Shown: one piece after another, positions 43,406 to 55,953 of the stretch
Position numbering within the stretch: position 1 is the stretch's first letter
Layout: each line of letters opens with the position of its first letter
NCBI GenBank assembly: GCA_943788755.1
Contig: CALSRM010000003.1
Location: 1,240,001 to 1,304,000, forward strand
From: an uncultured Flavobacteriales bacterium
GTDB lineage: Bacteria > Bacteroidota > Bacteroidia > Flavobacteriales_D > Parvicellaceae
Reading direction: 5' to 3'
Length of the DNA: 64,000 bases
Translations under genes and position numbers: made by a program
The notes under the pieces: model-generated
Databases searched by the model: none
What the model saw: the letters and a program-made list of their open reading frames with translations, nothing else
What the model was told of the DNA's origin: nothing

Positions 43406-44472
43406 AAACTTAATTGTTTTGGTCCTGAACCAACATTGTCACAAATATACGCTCCATTTTCGCAAAACACAACTAATTCAGACTTAATGAAGTCTAGTAC
43501 AGCATGCTTTTCTGCTTCTGGATACAGTAAATGAACATTTGCTCCTGCGTCTAAGGTTATAGTCAAATTAAGTTGATACTCCATTCTAAAAGCCCATACT
43601 TTTTCTATAATTGCTATTGTATTTGGTCTTACTAATAAAAAATAAGGATCCGAACTCATCATCATCGCATGCAGCGTAAGAGCTTCTGATTCTACAATTT
43701 TATTGAATTCTTTTAAGTCTCCTGATTTCAATACGTGTTTTAAGTTTCTTAAATTACTGTTTGCTTGTTCAAACCTAGCTTCAGCAAACGGATGATTATG
43801 CATTAAACCGTGTCCTACTGTACTGCTAACTTGCTTTTGACCTTTGTCTACAAGCAATATGGTATCTTGATAAGTACTGAAAATGGGGTGGATGTAACTG
43901 TATGGAGTTCCGATAAAATCAGAACTATTACTAAAATCTTTATGTTTTCCCCAAGATGCCATTTTCGGAAATAGCGAACGACAAGCACTTCCAGACCCTA
44001 ATCTAGCTAGAAAAGAGGCTTTGTTTAGAAAAAATTCACCTTCAAATTCTGAATCAATATTCTGTTCGATTGAACAAATGCACAATGCTAAAGCACTTAA
44101 TCCAGATGCAGAAGAAGCTATCCCACTGCTATGCGGGAATGAATTAGAAGTTTCAATTCTAAATTTATACGCATTGATAAAAGAAGCGTATTCACTTATT
44201 CGTTCAAAAAACGTTTTTATTTTTGGTTCAAAACCTTCTTCCCTTTTTCCATCCACATAGACTTCAAAAGACAATTTATCTGAATTTGAGTAGGTGAGGT
44301 TAGTGGTAGTTTTACAATTGTTTAATGTAAAGCTAATTGAAGGGTTTGCCGGAAGTTGTTCTCTTTTTTTCCCCCAATACTTAACCAAAGCTATATTAGA
44401 GGGACTTTCCCAAGAGACTGTACCTTCCGGTAAGTTTTCTGCACTTCCTGTATATATGTAATTATTTGTCAT
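43402..44472 (-). CDS. mvaD: Diphosphomevalonate decarboxylase
   Basis: 356 residues. The motifs are SPSNIALVKYWGKREQLPANPSISFTL near residue 22 (split here by a K), the phosphate loop SGIASSASGLSALALC near 114 and RLGSGSACRSLFPKMASWG near 153, which is diagnostic for the decarboxylase among GHMP enzymes. DAGANVHLLYP near 308 closes the site. It makes isopentenyl diphosphate. It is the first gene of the isoprenoid run mvaD - mevalonate kinase - prenyltransferase. Confidence 0.94.
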   Translation of the reverse strand: MTNNYIYTGSAENLPEGTVSWESPSNIALVKYWGKKREQLPANPSISFTLNNCKTTTNLTYSNSDKLSFEVYVDGKREEGFEPKIKTFFERISEYASFINAYKFRIETSNSFPHSSGIASSASGLSALALCICSIEQNIDSEFEGEFFLNKASFLARLGSGSACRSLFPKMASWGKHKDFSNSSDFIGTPYSYIHPIFSTYQDTILLVDKGQKQVSSTVGHGLMHNHPFAEARFEQANSNLRNLKHVLKSGDLKEFNKIVESEALTLHAMMMSSDPYFLLVRPNTIAIIEKVWAFRMEYQLNLTITLDAGANVHLLYPEAEKHAVLDFIKSELVVFCENGAYICDNVGSGPKQLSL

Positions 44473-44602
44473 GGTTTAATCAGCGGTACAAAGTTATTGG
44501 TATTGCAAAGGAAATGATGAAATAGGTTAAGCAATTATTAACAGGGATGTTAACAGAAGGAATAATTTCATTTTATAGATCTGTTACCAATGGATTACAA
44601 AA

Positions 44603-45436
44603 TTATCTATGCTTAGGTTGAATTTTAGTTACTTCTTCAAAGTCTTCACCTAAAATTCTAAAAGAGGTACGCCTATTCCTTTGGTCACCTTCTTCATTGG
44701 TTGAATTTTTTATGATTGGAATAGTCTTTCCATACCCTTTGGCAATTAATCTTTCCATCGGAATTTCTTTTGCTATCAAATAATCTACAACAGATTGTGC
44801 TCTTTCTTGCGAAAGTTTATTATTATATACATGACTTCCATTTTCATCGGTGTGAGAACTAATTTCAATAACAAGATTGTTGTTAATTTTTAAAAAGTCA
44901 ATTAAACTATCAAGTACGATCATCGACTCGGAACGCAGAGTAGCCTTATCATAATCATAAAAAATACCAGGAATTGCTATCTCTTCATAAGGGATTTTTG
45001 CTAAGAAAAAGTCAATTGTGTAATCTTCAGACTCTACTATCCCGATAGTTGACTGTGCATTTGCATCAGCAAAATATTCAATTTTTTGAGCTTTTATAAA
45101 GATGTGCATTTCAGGGTTTAGAGGAATCTCATAATAGCCAGTTTCATCCGTTTCAAAAGTGTAATCTTCAAATTCTCCTAGGACATCTTTAACTGTAATT
45201 TTTGCATTAGGAATTTCTTCATCTGTAAGAGCATCATAAACAAAACCACTCAATAAAAATTGGTTTTCCTCTTTAGTGATTGTATAAATTTGATTGCAAT
45301 ATGTGTCCGGGCACTCTGCGCATTCTCCTCTATTTGAGCTAAGGAACCCATTTGTTTGTAATTCATTTAAAACAAAATACTTATCGTTTTTTGCTGAGTT
45401 AATAGGGTGTCCCATATTCTCTGGGTAACCTAGCAT
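44603..45436 (-). pseudogene. OmpA-family domain portion of a frameshifted PD40-OmpA protein (part 2)
   Basis: Continues the reading frame broken near 45430-45438 with LGYPENMGHPINSAKNDKYF. A carboxypeptidase-regulatory-like beta domain follows (FVYDALTDEEIPNAKITVKD near residue 65), then an OmpA peptidoglycan-binding domain (YDYDKATLRSESMIVLDSL, ISSHTDENGSHVYNNKLSQERA, AKGYGKTIPI, RRTSFRI). There is no signal peptide in this frame. It anchors the outer-membrane complex to peptidoglycan. With part 1 it makes one protein of about 745 residues of the type regularly paired with PorP/SprF. Confidence 0.85.
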
Positions 45437-46817
45437 AGTTATTTTCTAAATTATATTTTGCTTTAAACACGTCATACCCTCCAATGTTTTTATGTCCTGT
45501 GGAGCTAAAATATAGTACGTTTGTAGCCTCATGGTAAAAAGGAGTAATCTCATCCTCTGCTGAATTTATATTTGGCCCAAGATTAATTGGTTCAGTGGTT
45601 TTACCTTTATAATCAATTGTGCAATACCAGATGTCCATACCACCTTGACCTCCTGGTCTGTCAGAAGCAAAGAATAAGGTTTTATTATCTTTTGTAATAT
45701 AAGGGTGTGATGTCGTATATCCTTTTGTGTTAACTGCTGGTCCAAGTTTTCTAGGTTTCATCCATTTATCCACAAAATATTTGGTAACCAATATTTCAGA
45801 TTCCGTTTCATTATCAATGTACCATCTTGTAAAGTACATTGTTTTTTTATCGTCACCAACCGATGCAGCACCTTCATGCTGACTAGAATTAGCATCCCCA
45901 TTTAGACTGTGCGCTCCACCCCAATTCTTTCCATTTTTTGTCATTAGGAAAATGTCGCTCAAAAGGTTTCCAGATATTTTATTCTCTTTATCTCCAGTAC
46001 TAGTATTTCGAGCGGAGGAAATAATAATGTGATTATGGTCTAAGAAACTAGCGGCATATGAACTAGAACCATTATTTAATAAGCTATCTCCTTTTTTAAC
46101 AGAAACCCCTTTCTTTTTGCTCTTCGAATTCTGGGCATAACTGCAATTGCTAATTAATTGTTCTGCTCTTTTATAAAAGTAAGCTGTTGTACTTGTTGTA
46201 TCCTCATTGTCAAGTCTAAAAGTTTTAAACTCGTCGGATGCTTCTTTATATCGGCTATTATTCATTAGAACCGTTCCATAATAATACCTGTCTAAAGGAT
46301 AAGTATCCACCTCAGCGCCCCAACTAAGTTGCAGAGATTGCACATACCAATATTCAGCAAGCGAATAATCATTCATTAATCGAGAGCATTCAGCTATCAT
46401 ATGGGTAGCATACAATTCATTTCCGTTTACTTTCTTCTCTCCATTTTCAGTAAAGCTTTCTTCAGAAAAAGCTTCATCCTTAATAATTACTTCGCTTGAG
46501 TCTAATTTTGGAAGAGATGACGAGTCACCAATACTTAAAGAATCCTTTATTGCAGTAGAGTCAGATTCTTCTATTTCCTTTTTATTACTTTTTCCAGTGT
46601 ATGCGCTATATGCGTATGGATGGGAGGAAATTCTTTCTACTTTCAAATCTTCATCAATTACCATTTTGTAAAAATGAATAGCAGAAGCATAGTTCTTTTG
46701 TTCATATGCTTCATCACCATAACGCAACATTTCAGCTAAAGACATTTGAGCCATAGAAGCAGCAGAAAGGGAGAAGAATCCTACCAATAGCACTATATGT
46801 TTTATAAATCTGGACAT
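45399..46817 (-). pseudogene. TPR/PD40 portion of the frameshifted OmpA-family protein (part 1)
   Basis: 472 codons: Sec signal (MSRFIKHIVLLVGFFSLSAASMAQ), a TPR-like segment (YGDEAYEQKNYASAIHFYKM), a Ser/Glu-rich linker, and a PD40 beta-propeller (TYMFASDRPGGQGGMDIWY-like blades: LFFASDRPGGQGGMDIWYC, LYFSSTGHKNIGGYDVFKA). It then leaves frame as YARLPREYGTPY-stop, while the next frame resumes LGYPENMG. One base must be removed near 45430-45438 to join both. It overlaps the PorP/SprF stop by 16 bases, so the genes are translationally coupled. Confidence 0.85.
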
Positions 46818-47812
46818 GATCGTATCGGTGTAGGATTTACTTTACTGCTTATAAATATTACTGACAATTCAAATCCACCTCTACTATTTGAAACAGATTG
46901 TAGGTTGGAGGTGTTCAAGTCGTAACTTAATCTATATTCAAGCTGTTTGTACTTTAATCCAATGTGGGCAATTACAGCATCATCATTTGTTCTACGCGTA
47001 ATTCCATAAGAAGCAAAAACATCTTTACTTTCCATATAGTAATAGCCCATCCAGCTAAACATTATTTCTGTAATATTTTCTTGTTTCATTAAAATGCCGT
47101 GCATTAAAAATTGAAACTTAGAATTGATATTCACTTTAACTCCTGGATGAATATTAAAGCGCATTGGAAGTTTACTTGTTGAATTTAGTAGCGTTTCATT
47201 TGGTTCAGTTACGTGCATTACTGATGCTCCTAAAAAAGGGTTTATTCTTTTATTGGTGTTGGTGTAATAATACATAAAACCAAGGTTTACTTCGGGAAGG
47301 AAAGTAGATGTGGCTCCAGCAATTTCACCTGTTGGGTTAGAGAATGTTCCTCCACCAGCAGGGTCGTATTGATCTTCGAAGGTTAATGAGTTAAAATTAA
47401 TGCTTTTCATTATTCCACCCAGTTGTAAACCTCCTGTAAAGTGGTTATGTGGGCTATTAGCTAATTGATAATCGTATGCTCCAGATAAAACAAAGTTAGT
47501 GGTGTTATATTTTCCAGATCCAGCAGACGTATTTAATAAATATACTCCCGCTTTAATATCTTTGAATTTTGTATCAAATGATAATGCTGTGCTTCTAAAA
47601 GGATTACTAATAATGCTAGCCCATTGACTTCTATAATGTAAAGTGGCTCTATAATCTCCTTTAAACATTCCTGTCATAGCAGGGTTAATCAACATTGGTG
47701 AAGCTTCATACTGAGATAAGTGAAAATCTTGGGCATTAGAAGACAATGTCATTAATAATACCAATGGTATTATTAATGATTTCTTAATTGATATGTAAGA
47801 TATACCCCTCAT
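46802..47812 (-). CDS. PorP/SprF-family T9SS outer-membrane protein, second copy
   Basis: 336 residues: signal peptide (KKSLIIPLVLLMTLSSNAQ), then the family opening DFHLSQYEASPMLINPAMTGMFKGDYR and beta strands to the end. Related to the protein at 13286-14296 but clearly different. Its ATG overlaps the stop of the giant adhesin by one base (TAATG) and its 3' end overlaps the OmpA-family gene. Adhesin - SprF - OmpA on one transcript is the classic organisation for delivering and anchoring a T9SS type B adhesin. Confidence 0.92.
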   Translation of the reverse strand: MRGISYISIKKSLIIPLVLLMTLSSNAQDFHLSQYEASPMLINPAMTGMFKGDYRATLHYRSQWASIISNPFRSTALSFDTKFKDIKAGVYLLNTSAGSGKYNTTNFVLSGAYDYQLANSPHNHFTGGLQLGGIMKSINFNSLTFEDQYDPAGGGTFSNPTGEIAGATSTFLPEVNLGFMYYYTNTNKRINPFLGASVMHVTEPNETLLNSTSKLPMRFNIHPGVKVNINSKFQFLMHGILMKQENITEIMFSWMGYYYMESKDVFASYGITRRTNDDAVIAHIGLKYKQLEYRLSYDLNTSNLQSVSNSRGGFELSVIFISSKVNPTPIRSCPDL

Positions 47813-49425
47813 TACCTAATGATTGTAACATCTCCGTGTCCCGTATATTCTTCACCATCTTCTGTTACTACATGGTAAATCCAAACGTAAACTCCTAAAG
47901 GTTGTTCAATATCCATATGTTTTCCATCCCATCCCACAAGAGCATCATTCGTTTCAAAAATCATTTTACCCCAGTTGTTATAAATCTCAAACCTAAAATC
48001 AGTAAAGGTTCCTCCTAAAACATAGAAGACGTCATTTAATCCATCTCCATTTGGAGAGAATGCTAATGGAAGCTGTGGTGGCTGTTTTACAGTTACTACA
48101 TGCGAAACAGTATCGGTACAACCAAAATCATTTGTAATAGTTAGGAATACTGTATATGTACTAAAATTGTTCCATGCATAATCAGGGTTTTGATCAGTAG
48201 AAGTTCCAATTGAATCACCAAAATCCCAATCCCATTGTGAAGCATCTATTGACTCGTCAGTAAAATAAATAGGGTCAAGCACTTGAGTAATATTTGAGCT
48301 CATACTAAATTCTGCAGATGGATTAGGACTGATAGTAATGTTTTGTTCAATTGTATCTGAACAACCATAGTCAGAAGTTGTAATAAGTGTTACATTATAA
48401 TCTCCCCATTCGCCAAACCCATATGAAGGGTTTTGTACATTACTGCTATCACCATTGCCATAATTCCAATTCCATGCAACTATTTGCCCTGAACTAATTG
48501 TCGATTCGTCTGTAAATAAAACATCGTCTTCTTCACAAAATCCTTCATAACTATAAATGTTATTTGGTAAAGGGTAAATCAATACCTCTTGTGTTACAGT
48601 ATCTATACATCCATAACTAGATGTTACGACCAACGTAATTGGTTGTAAACTGTCCGAGTTAAAAACGAAACTTGTATTCGAAAGTGTATCAATTGATACA
48701 CCATCTACAATCCAATCCCATGTAACAATGGTTCCAAACTCTACATTTGACACATCAACCATGGTTGAAAATTCATTAAGACATACAGAATCTGACACGA
48801 ATGATCCAATAGGGCTTGGCTGAACTTGTAATGAATCAGTAATAGTATCTGTGCATCCCATATCAGTACTAATAATTAATGTTGTTGCGTAAATACCAGC
48901 ACTATCAAATATTACAGAAATATCTTGCGTTGTTTCAGTGAATCCATTTTCAACTTCCCATTCCCATCCAATGATTGATCCAGCAGGAACCGTTGAAGCA
49001 TCAAACATTTCCACAGAGTCTTCATAACAATCAGCGTTACTTGTAAGTATCGCTGTTGGTAGTGGTGAAACAATAATGTCTAAAGTCAAAGAATCAATAC
49101 AACCATAACCAGAAGTAACAACCAATGTTGCGGTTTGCGTTCCGTATGAAGTGAAAATAACACTCGTGTCTTGCATTGACGAAAGAATAGTATCGTTAAA
49201 ATCCCAATCCCAATTTGTTAGACCACCAATAGCAAAACTAGAGTCCGTAAAGAAAGCGGTTTCGTTTAGGCAAACATCCGCAAATCCAAAATTAACTGTT
49301 GGAGCATCTATAAGTTCAATTACTAAGCTATCATTGATAGCTACACAAATACCATTGTTTTCTGTTATGAATGTTAGTATAACACTATTAGAAGCAGTAT
49401 CAATAGACCCTGGTAAATATTGTGC
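47812..49425 (-). pseudogene. C-terminal part of the giant T9SS adhesin (frameshifted, part 2)
   Basis: The frame is open from about 49425 (QYLPGSIDTASNSVILTF), although the first ATG is at 49176, inside a domain. It holds about five PKD-like units (for example WNWNYGNGDSSNVQNPSYGF, WDWDFGDSIGTSTDQNPDYAW) with repeated GCIDT/GCTDT motifs. It ends in a type B gliding-motility domain (LPLAFSPNGDGLNDVFYV, then GVYVWIYHVVTEDGEEYTG), which directs T9SS export and surface attachment. A short middle segment (about 49430-49545) lies in another frame, encoding DTACRHGGAINIASTSNTGQ, so two indels separate this part from part 1. Confidence 0.85.
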
Positions 49426-49512
49426 AATTTAACAACCGTAGAATCAGGAAGGAAAGATCCATCTCCATTTGTTATCCAATATCCTTGTCCAGTATTACTT
49501 GTGCTAGCTATA

Positions 49513-52500
49513 TTAATAGCTCCTCCATGTCGACAAGCTGTATCGCGATGACATTACAGCTAATTCTAACGGATCTTGAATGTCAACTTTGAACGAATCT
49601 ACTTGTGCCGAACAACCTCCATTTCCAGTGGTTGTTAAATATAAGTCAACTGTATTTGCTACAGTGTCGTTTGGACCAAAGAAGTAACTAGCATTTAAAT
49701 CCGTAGTATCAGAAAATAATCCATCTCCAAGAGTAGACCAAATTCCTCCAGTTGCGGTGGTTATTGAAGCATTTAAGACCAAACTGTCGTCTCCACAAAC
49801 AAGGGTGTCATTTCCAACAAATACTGTAATACTTGTTGGCGTTATAGTTAAGTTAATAGTGTCAGTAACGGCATTACATAACCCATTTCCAGTAGTCGTT
49901 AAATATATTTGAACCGTCCCAATAGTTTGATCACTAAGGCTAGTTTCATAAATAGCATTTAAATCAGTATCGTTTGGTGTAAATGTTCCAGATCCGTTTG
50001 TAGTCCATATTCCACCAGTAGCTGTTATTACGGAACCACCTAAGGGTACAACTGGGTTCGTAGAACAAACTGAAGTGTCGTTCCCAGCATAAGCAATAGG
50101 AGCAGGTATAATTGTTATATTCATTAAATCATTATAAGCATTACAAAGACCATTTCCAGTCGTTGTTAAAGCTAGTGTTACATTTCCAACCACTGTGTCA
50201 CCGGCACTTGGAACATATGTGGCGTTTAAATCAGAGTCACTTGGAGTAAATATTCCCGTTCCATTCGTTGACCAAATTCCACCTATAGCATTTAACACCC
50301 CTCCGTTTAGAGATACACCTGAAATATCTGCACAAACGGTTTGATCAGAACTAGCTAAAGAAACAGGAATATCAGTTAATGTAATAACAACATTATCAGA
50401 ATAAGCATTACATAATCCATTACCTGTTGTAGTTAATGTTAAGGTAACACCACCAGTAGCTGTATCTGCTGCAGACGGGATGTAAGACGCAGTTAATGTA
50501 GTTGCGTTAGGATTAAATGTGCCAGATCCAGAAGTAGTCCAAGCTCCTCCTGTCGCTATAGTAACGGATCCGTTTAAAGCAATAGAAGTAATGTCTTTAC
50601 AGGTAGTAATATCAGTTCCAGCGTTTACAGTAGGAGCAGTGGTAAATGTAATTAGCATATCATCTGTGTAGGCATTACAAGTTCCATTTCCAGTTGTTGT
50701 TAAAGTTAATGTTACACTTCCTGCGATGGTATCAGCAGTTGTCGGCACATAACTAGCATTAAGCGTAAGGTTGTCTGGTGAGAATGTTCCAGTACCAGAA
50801 GTTGTCCAGCTACCACCCGTTGCAGTAATTACAGAACCATTTAAAGGAACAGCGGCAATATCTCCACAAACTGTTTGATCAACATTTGCATTTGCAATGG
50901 GAGCAGGAGATATAGTTACCGTCATTTGATCCGAATATGCTTGACATAAACCGTTACCTGTAGTTGTCAATGTTAATGTTACAGTTCCAGCTGTTGTATC
51001 AGCATCAGAAGGGATGTAAGTTGCGCCAAGTGCAGTATTGCTAGGAGAGAAAGTACCTGTTCCAGAAGTTGCCCAAGTTCCACCTGTTGCAATTGTAACA
51101 CTTCCCGCAAGGAAGGCACCTGTAGCATCTGCACAAATAGTTTGATCAATACCAGCATCAACAGTTGGAATATTGGTTAATGTAATAACAACATTATCAG
51201 AGTATACATTACAAAGACCGTTACCAGTAGTTGTTAAAGTAAGTGTTATAGTTCCAGCAGCTGTATCAGCAGCAGACGGGATGTAAGACGCAGTTAATGT
51301 AGTTGCGTTAGGATTAAATGTGCCAGATCCAGAAGTAGTCCAAGTTCCTCCTGTCGCTATAGTAACGTATCCGTTTAAAGCAATAGAAGTAATGTCTTTA
51401 CAGGTAGTAATATCAGTTCCAGCGTTTACAGTAGGAGCAGTGGTAAATGTAATTAGCATATCATCTGTGTAGGCATTACAAGTTCCATTTCCAGTTGTTG
51501 TTAAAGTTAATGTTACACTTCCTGCGATGGTATCAGCAGTTGTCGGCACATAACTAGCATTAAGCGTAAGGTTGTCTGGTGAGAATGTTCCAGTACCAGA
51601 AGTTGTCCAAGTTCCCCCAGCAGCAGTAATTACCGAACCATTTAAAGAGATAGCAGCAATATCTCCACAAACTGTTTGGTCAACATTTGCACTTGCAACT
51701 GTAGCAGGAGATATAGTTACCGTCATTTGATCCGAATATGCTTGACATAAACCGTTAGCTGCAGTTGTCAATGTTAATGTTACAGTTCCAGCTGTTGTAT
51801 CAGCATCAGAAGGGATGTAAGTTGCGCCAAGTGCAGTATTGCTAGGAGAGAAAGTACCTGTTCCAGAAGTTGCCCAAGTTCCACCTGTTGCAATTGTAAC
51901 ACTTCCCGCAAGGAAAGCACCTGTAGCATCTGCACAAATAGTTTGATCAATACCAGCATCAACAGTTGGAATATTGGTTAATGTAATAACAACATTATCA
52001 GAGTATACATTACAAAGACCGTTACCATTAGTTGTTAAAGTAAGTGTTATAGTTCCAGCAGCTGTATCAGCAGCAGACGGGATGTAAGACGCAGTTAATG
52101 TATTTGCGTTAGGATTAAATGTACCAGATCCAGAAGTAGTCCAAGCTCCTCCTGTCGCTATAGTAACGGATCCGTTTAAAGCAATAGAAGCAATATCTTT
52201 ACAGGTATTAATATCAGTTCCAGCGTTTACAGTAGGAGCAGTGGTAAATGTAATTAGCATATCATCTGCGTAGGCATTACAAGTTCCATTACCAGTTGTG
52301 GTTAATGTTAGAGTAACACTTCCTGCGATGGTATCAGCAGTTGTCGGCACATAACTAGCATTAAGCGTAAGGTTGTCTGGTGAGAATGTTCCAGTACCAG
52401 AAGTAGTCCAGCTACCAACCGTTGCAGTAATTACAGAACCATTTAAAGGAACAGCAGCAATATCTCCACAAACTGTTTGATCAACATTTGCATTTGCAAT

Positions 52501-55500
52501 GGGAGCAGGAGATATAGTTACCGTCATTTGATCCGAATATGCTTGACATAAACCGTTACCTGTAGTTGTCAATGTTAATGTTACAGTTCCAGCTGTTGTA
52601 TCAGCATCAGAAGGGATGTAAGTTGCGCCAAGTGCAGTATTGCTAGGAGAGAAAGTACCTGTTCCAGAAGTTGCCCAAGTTCCACCTGTTGCAATTGTAA
52701 CACTTCCCGCAAGGAAAGCACCTGTAGCATCTGCACAAATAGTTTGATCAATACCAGCATCAACAGTTGGAATATTGGTTAATGTAATAACAACATTATC
52801 AGAGTATACATTACAAAGACCGTTACCATTAGTTGTTAAAGTAAGTGTTATAGTTCCAGCAGCTGTATCAGCAGCAGACGGGATGTAAGACGCAGTTAAT
52901 GTATTTGCGTTAGGATTAAATGTGCCAGATCCAGAAGTAGTCCAAGCTCCTCCTGTCGCTATAGTAACGGATCCGTTTAAAGCAATAGAAGCAATATCTT
53001 TACAGGTATTAATATCAGTTCCAGCGTTTACAGTAGGAGCAGTGGTAAATGTAATTAGCATATCATCTGCGTAGGCATTACAAGTTCCATTACCAGTTGT
53101 GGTTAATGTTAAAGTAACGCTTCCATTTAATGTATCGCTTGAAGTCGGTAAATAGCTAGCATTAAGCGTATTGTTGTTTGGAGAGAAAGTACCATTTCCA
53201 GAAGTTGTCCAACTACCACCAGCAGCATTTATTACAGTTCCATTTAAGCCTACAGTGCCCACATCACTACAAAGTGTTTGGTCAGTTCCAGCTGAAACAA
53301 TAGGAGAAGGTGATATTGTTATAATCATTTGGTCATTATAGGCATTACAGAAACCGTTTCCTGCAGTAGTTAATGTTAAAGTAACTGTACCAGCTGTTGT
53401 ATCACTATTTGATGGTATGTATGCACCACCAAGACTCGTGTTTCCTGGAGTAAAGGTTCCCGTTCCAGAAGTTGCCCAAGTTCCACCTGTTGCAATTGTA
53501 ATTGCTCCTCCCAATGGAACGTTTGCAATATCTGCGCAAATGGTTTGATCTATACCAGCATTAACAGTAGGGATATCTGTGAACGTTATAAACACATTAT
53601 CAGTATAAGCATTACATGATCCATTTCCTGTTGTTGTTAATGTAAGAGTTACACTTCCAGCAGCGGTATCAGCAGCTGACGGAATGTAGTTTCCTCCTAG
53701 GCTATTAGCAGAAGGTGAAAATGTTCCTGTACCAGAGCTTGTCCAAGTTCCTCCCGTAGCAACAGAAACAGCACCAGATAAAGTAACTGCAGAAATATCT
53801 TTACAAGTTGTAATGTCTGTACCTGCCGTTACAGTGGGAGCAGTTGTTATTGTAAGGTTTAAATCATCTGAATAGTTACTGCAACCCGCAGAAATAACAG
53901 TAAGTGTTAATGTAATATTTCCATTTGCTGTATCTGCATTACTAGGTATGTAATCCGCGGTCTCTGTAATATTATTAGGGGAGAAAGTTCCCGAGCCTGA
54001 TGATGACCATAAATAAGAAACAGCGTTTGCAGTTGTTGGAGATAATGTAACTGTCCCAATATCAGCACATACAGTTTGATCTGCGCCAACAGCAACCGTT
54101 GGTGCAGCATAAAATGTAATGATCATTTGATCGTTATATGCATTACAAGTTCCATTTCCAGTAGAAGTTAATGTAAGCGTTACATTTCCAGTAATTGCAT
54201 CCAAAGCACTTGGAATGTAACTAGCTGTTAATGTCGTAGCATTTGGTGAAAATGATCCAGTTCCATTTGTCGTCCAGTTTCCTCCATTAGCAACAGTAAC
54301 AGTTCCCCCTAAACTTACAGAACTAACATCAGAACAAACAGTTTGATCAATATTAGCATTTACAACAGGTATAGGAGTAAATGTTATGTTTACGATGTCT
54401 GATACAGAAGCACATGCTCCCGTTAAGGTTGTTGTTAAAGTAAGCGTGATTCCTCCAGCAGCTGTGTCAGCAGTACTTGGAGAATAAGTTGTAACAGGGT
54501 TATTTAAATTACCAAAAGTTCCTGTTCCAGAAGATGACCAGATAACACCACCCGCATTGCTAAATGTTCCAGATAATGAAACAGAACTAATGTCTCCACA
54601 TACAACTTGATTTACCCCAGCGTCAATTATTGGAGCGGGTTCAATCGTTATTGTCATTAAATCCGATTCGGCTGGACAGCCATCATTTCCAGTGGTAGTT
54701 AATGTTAGTGTAACACTTCCTGCAATAATTTCTGCTGGAGTGGGAGTATAATTAGTGCTTAGTGCGGTGTTGCTGGGACTATAGGATCCTGCTCCACCAG
54801 TCCAAATTCCTCCATCAGCAATGTTAACCGTTCCAGCAATTGCAGCTGTGGGCAGGTTAGTGCAACTTGATACGTCTAAACCTGCATTAACAGAAATTGG
54901 GCTTAAATGGGCTGTGACAATAACGGTGTCTAATACAGTGGGACAGTTTGTTGTATCAAAAACTTCGACCCAATATGTTCCTACACCAACATCAATGGAC
55001 TGAGCAGTTTCACCTGTATTCCATAAATAAGAGTAGGGCGGGGCTCCACCACTTGGATTAGCTGTTATTGTTGTATTTGTTCCTCCAAAACAGACAACAG
55101 GGTTTGCTGGTAATATTTCCACGAATTTATCCGTAACAAAATATACCCTTACTGTATCTCTTACGATAGCTGTATCGCATAAATTGAATGGTGGGTATCC
55201 ACTTACTTCAAAATCTATAAAAGAAGGGTAGCCAGGTTGGGTTACTGCAATTAATACTGTGTCGCACCCAGAGGTACAGCTCATATAATTAACATATTCA
55301 GCATTAAATGGCACAGGTGCCCAATTTACAGTAGTTTCATCATATCCATTAACATGAATGAGTCCTGAACACCCATCAGAAACAGTTATAGCAGGCGATA
55401 CTCCAGGAGCTTCTACCGATACTATTTCGTAAATGTTTTTATTGTTTCCTGGCTTACAAAAAGTAATCCTATGCGGACCTACTCCATCTAAACAAAGTGT

Positions 55501-55797
55501 GTCGCCAACTTGGGTAGGGTTTGCACATTCAATTTCATAAAACAATGCTCCAGGTGGAACTGCACCTGCCGCAATATTGAATTGAATTCCTAGAGCACCA
55601 GGGTCAAGCGTAACAATAAACTCTATACATCTGTCTGAACCAGAAGCTGAACAACAAAAACCATCTCTAGCTTCATTAGGACTTTCCCAAATACTATCAG
55701 AAACTCCGGTTAAGTTTAAATTATAGGTAGGTGTTGATAAATCACAAGGTTGTGCATATGTGTTTTTTTCGGGCAGCACGAAAAACATTACTATCAA
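49513..55797 (-). pseudogene. Giant T9SS adhesin, repeat region (frameshifted, part 1)
   Basis: 2,094 codons. The start is uncertain: TTG at 55797 or ATG at 55788, yet a signal-like KRFINGLALIVMFFVLPEKNTYAQ extends upstream of both without a canonical start. After about 300 residues of unique sequence come 20 repeats of about 89 residues, each with x-A/D-G-x-D-Q-T-x-C-D, a GGxWTTSGTGTFSP turn, Y-x-P-S-x-A-D-T, and TLTLTTTGNGxCNAYSD. A degenerate 21st unit spans the frameshift near 49543-49552. The core is a near-identical three-unit array. With part 2 the protein would have about 2,660 residues: a cell-surface adhesin. Confidence 0.88.
50390..53110 (-). repeat. Three-unit (801-bp) higher-order tandem repeat
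   Basis: Within the giant adhesin, units of 267 bp occur in order A-B-C and the whole triplet recurs every 801 bp. The phrase GACGCAGTTAATGTA starts near 50487, 51288, 52089 and 52889. Copies one triplet apart are nearly identical, whereas neighbouring units within a triplet differ much more. Diverged triplets continue on both sides. Confidence 0.9.
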
Positions 55798-55953
55798 TGC
55801 TAAACCGTTTATAAAACGTTTGCCTATATGCAGGTTATTATTCAGAGGTTGTTTTCAAAAATCGTGTAAAGATAGTCTATTTAAAAAAACAGCAACGATT
55901 TACCTTTTTTTTATTATCAATCAATACATTTAATAGGTGCCCAAATGATTAGA

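Noticed and set aside
50979-52763. Three identical 60-codon minus-strand frames (50979-51161, 51780-51962, 52581-52763) spaced 801 bp apart
   Set aside because: They are out-of-frame readings of the B unit in the giant adhesin array; the identical spacing simply reflects the higher-order repeat.
50390-53110. Regular repeats that might be taken for a CRISPR array
   Set aside because: The period is 267/801 bp, repeats are contiguous without spacers, and the region is one open coding frame.
54821-55003. 60-codon plus-strand frame in the N-terminal region of the giant adhesin
   Set aside because: Antisense to a well-formed repeat domain; no start signal or motif.
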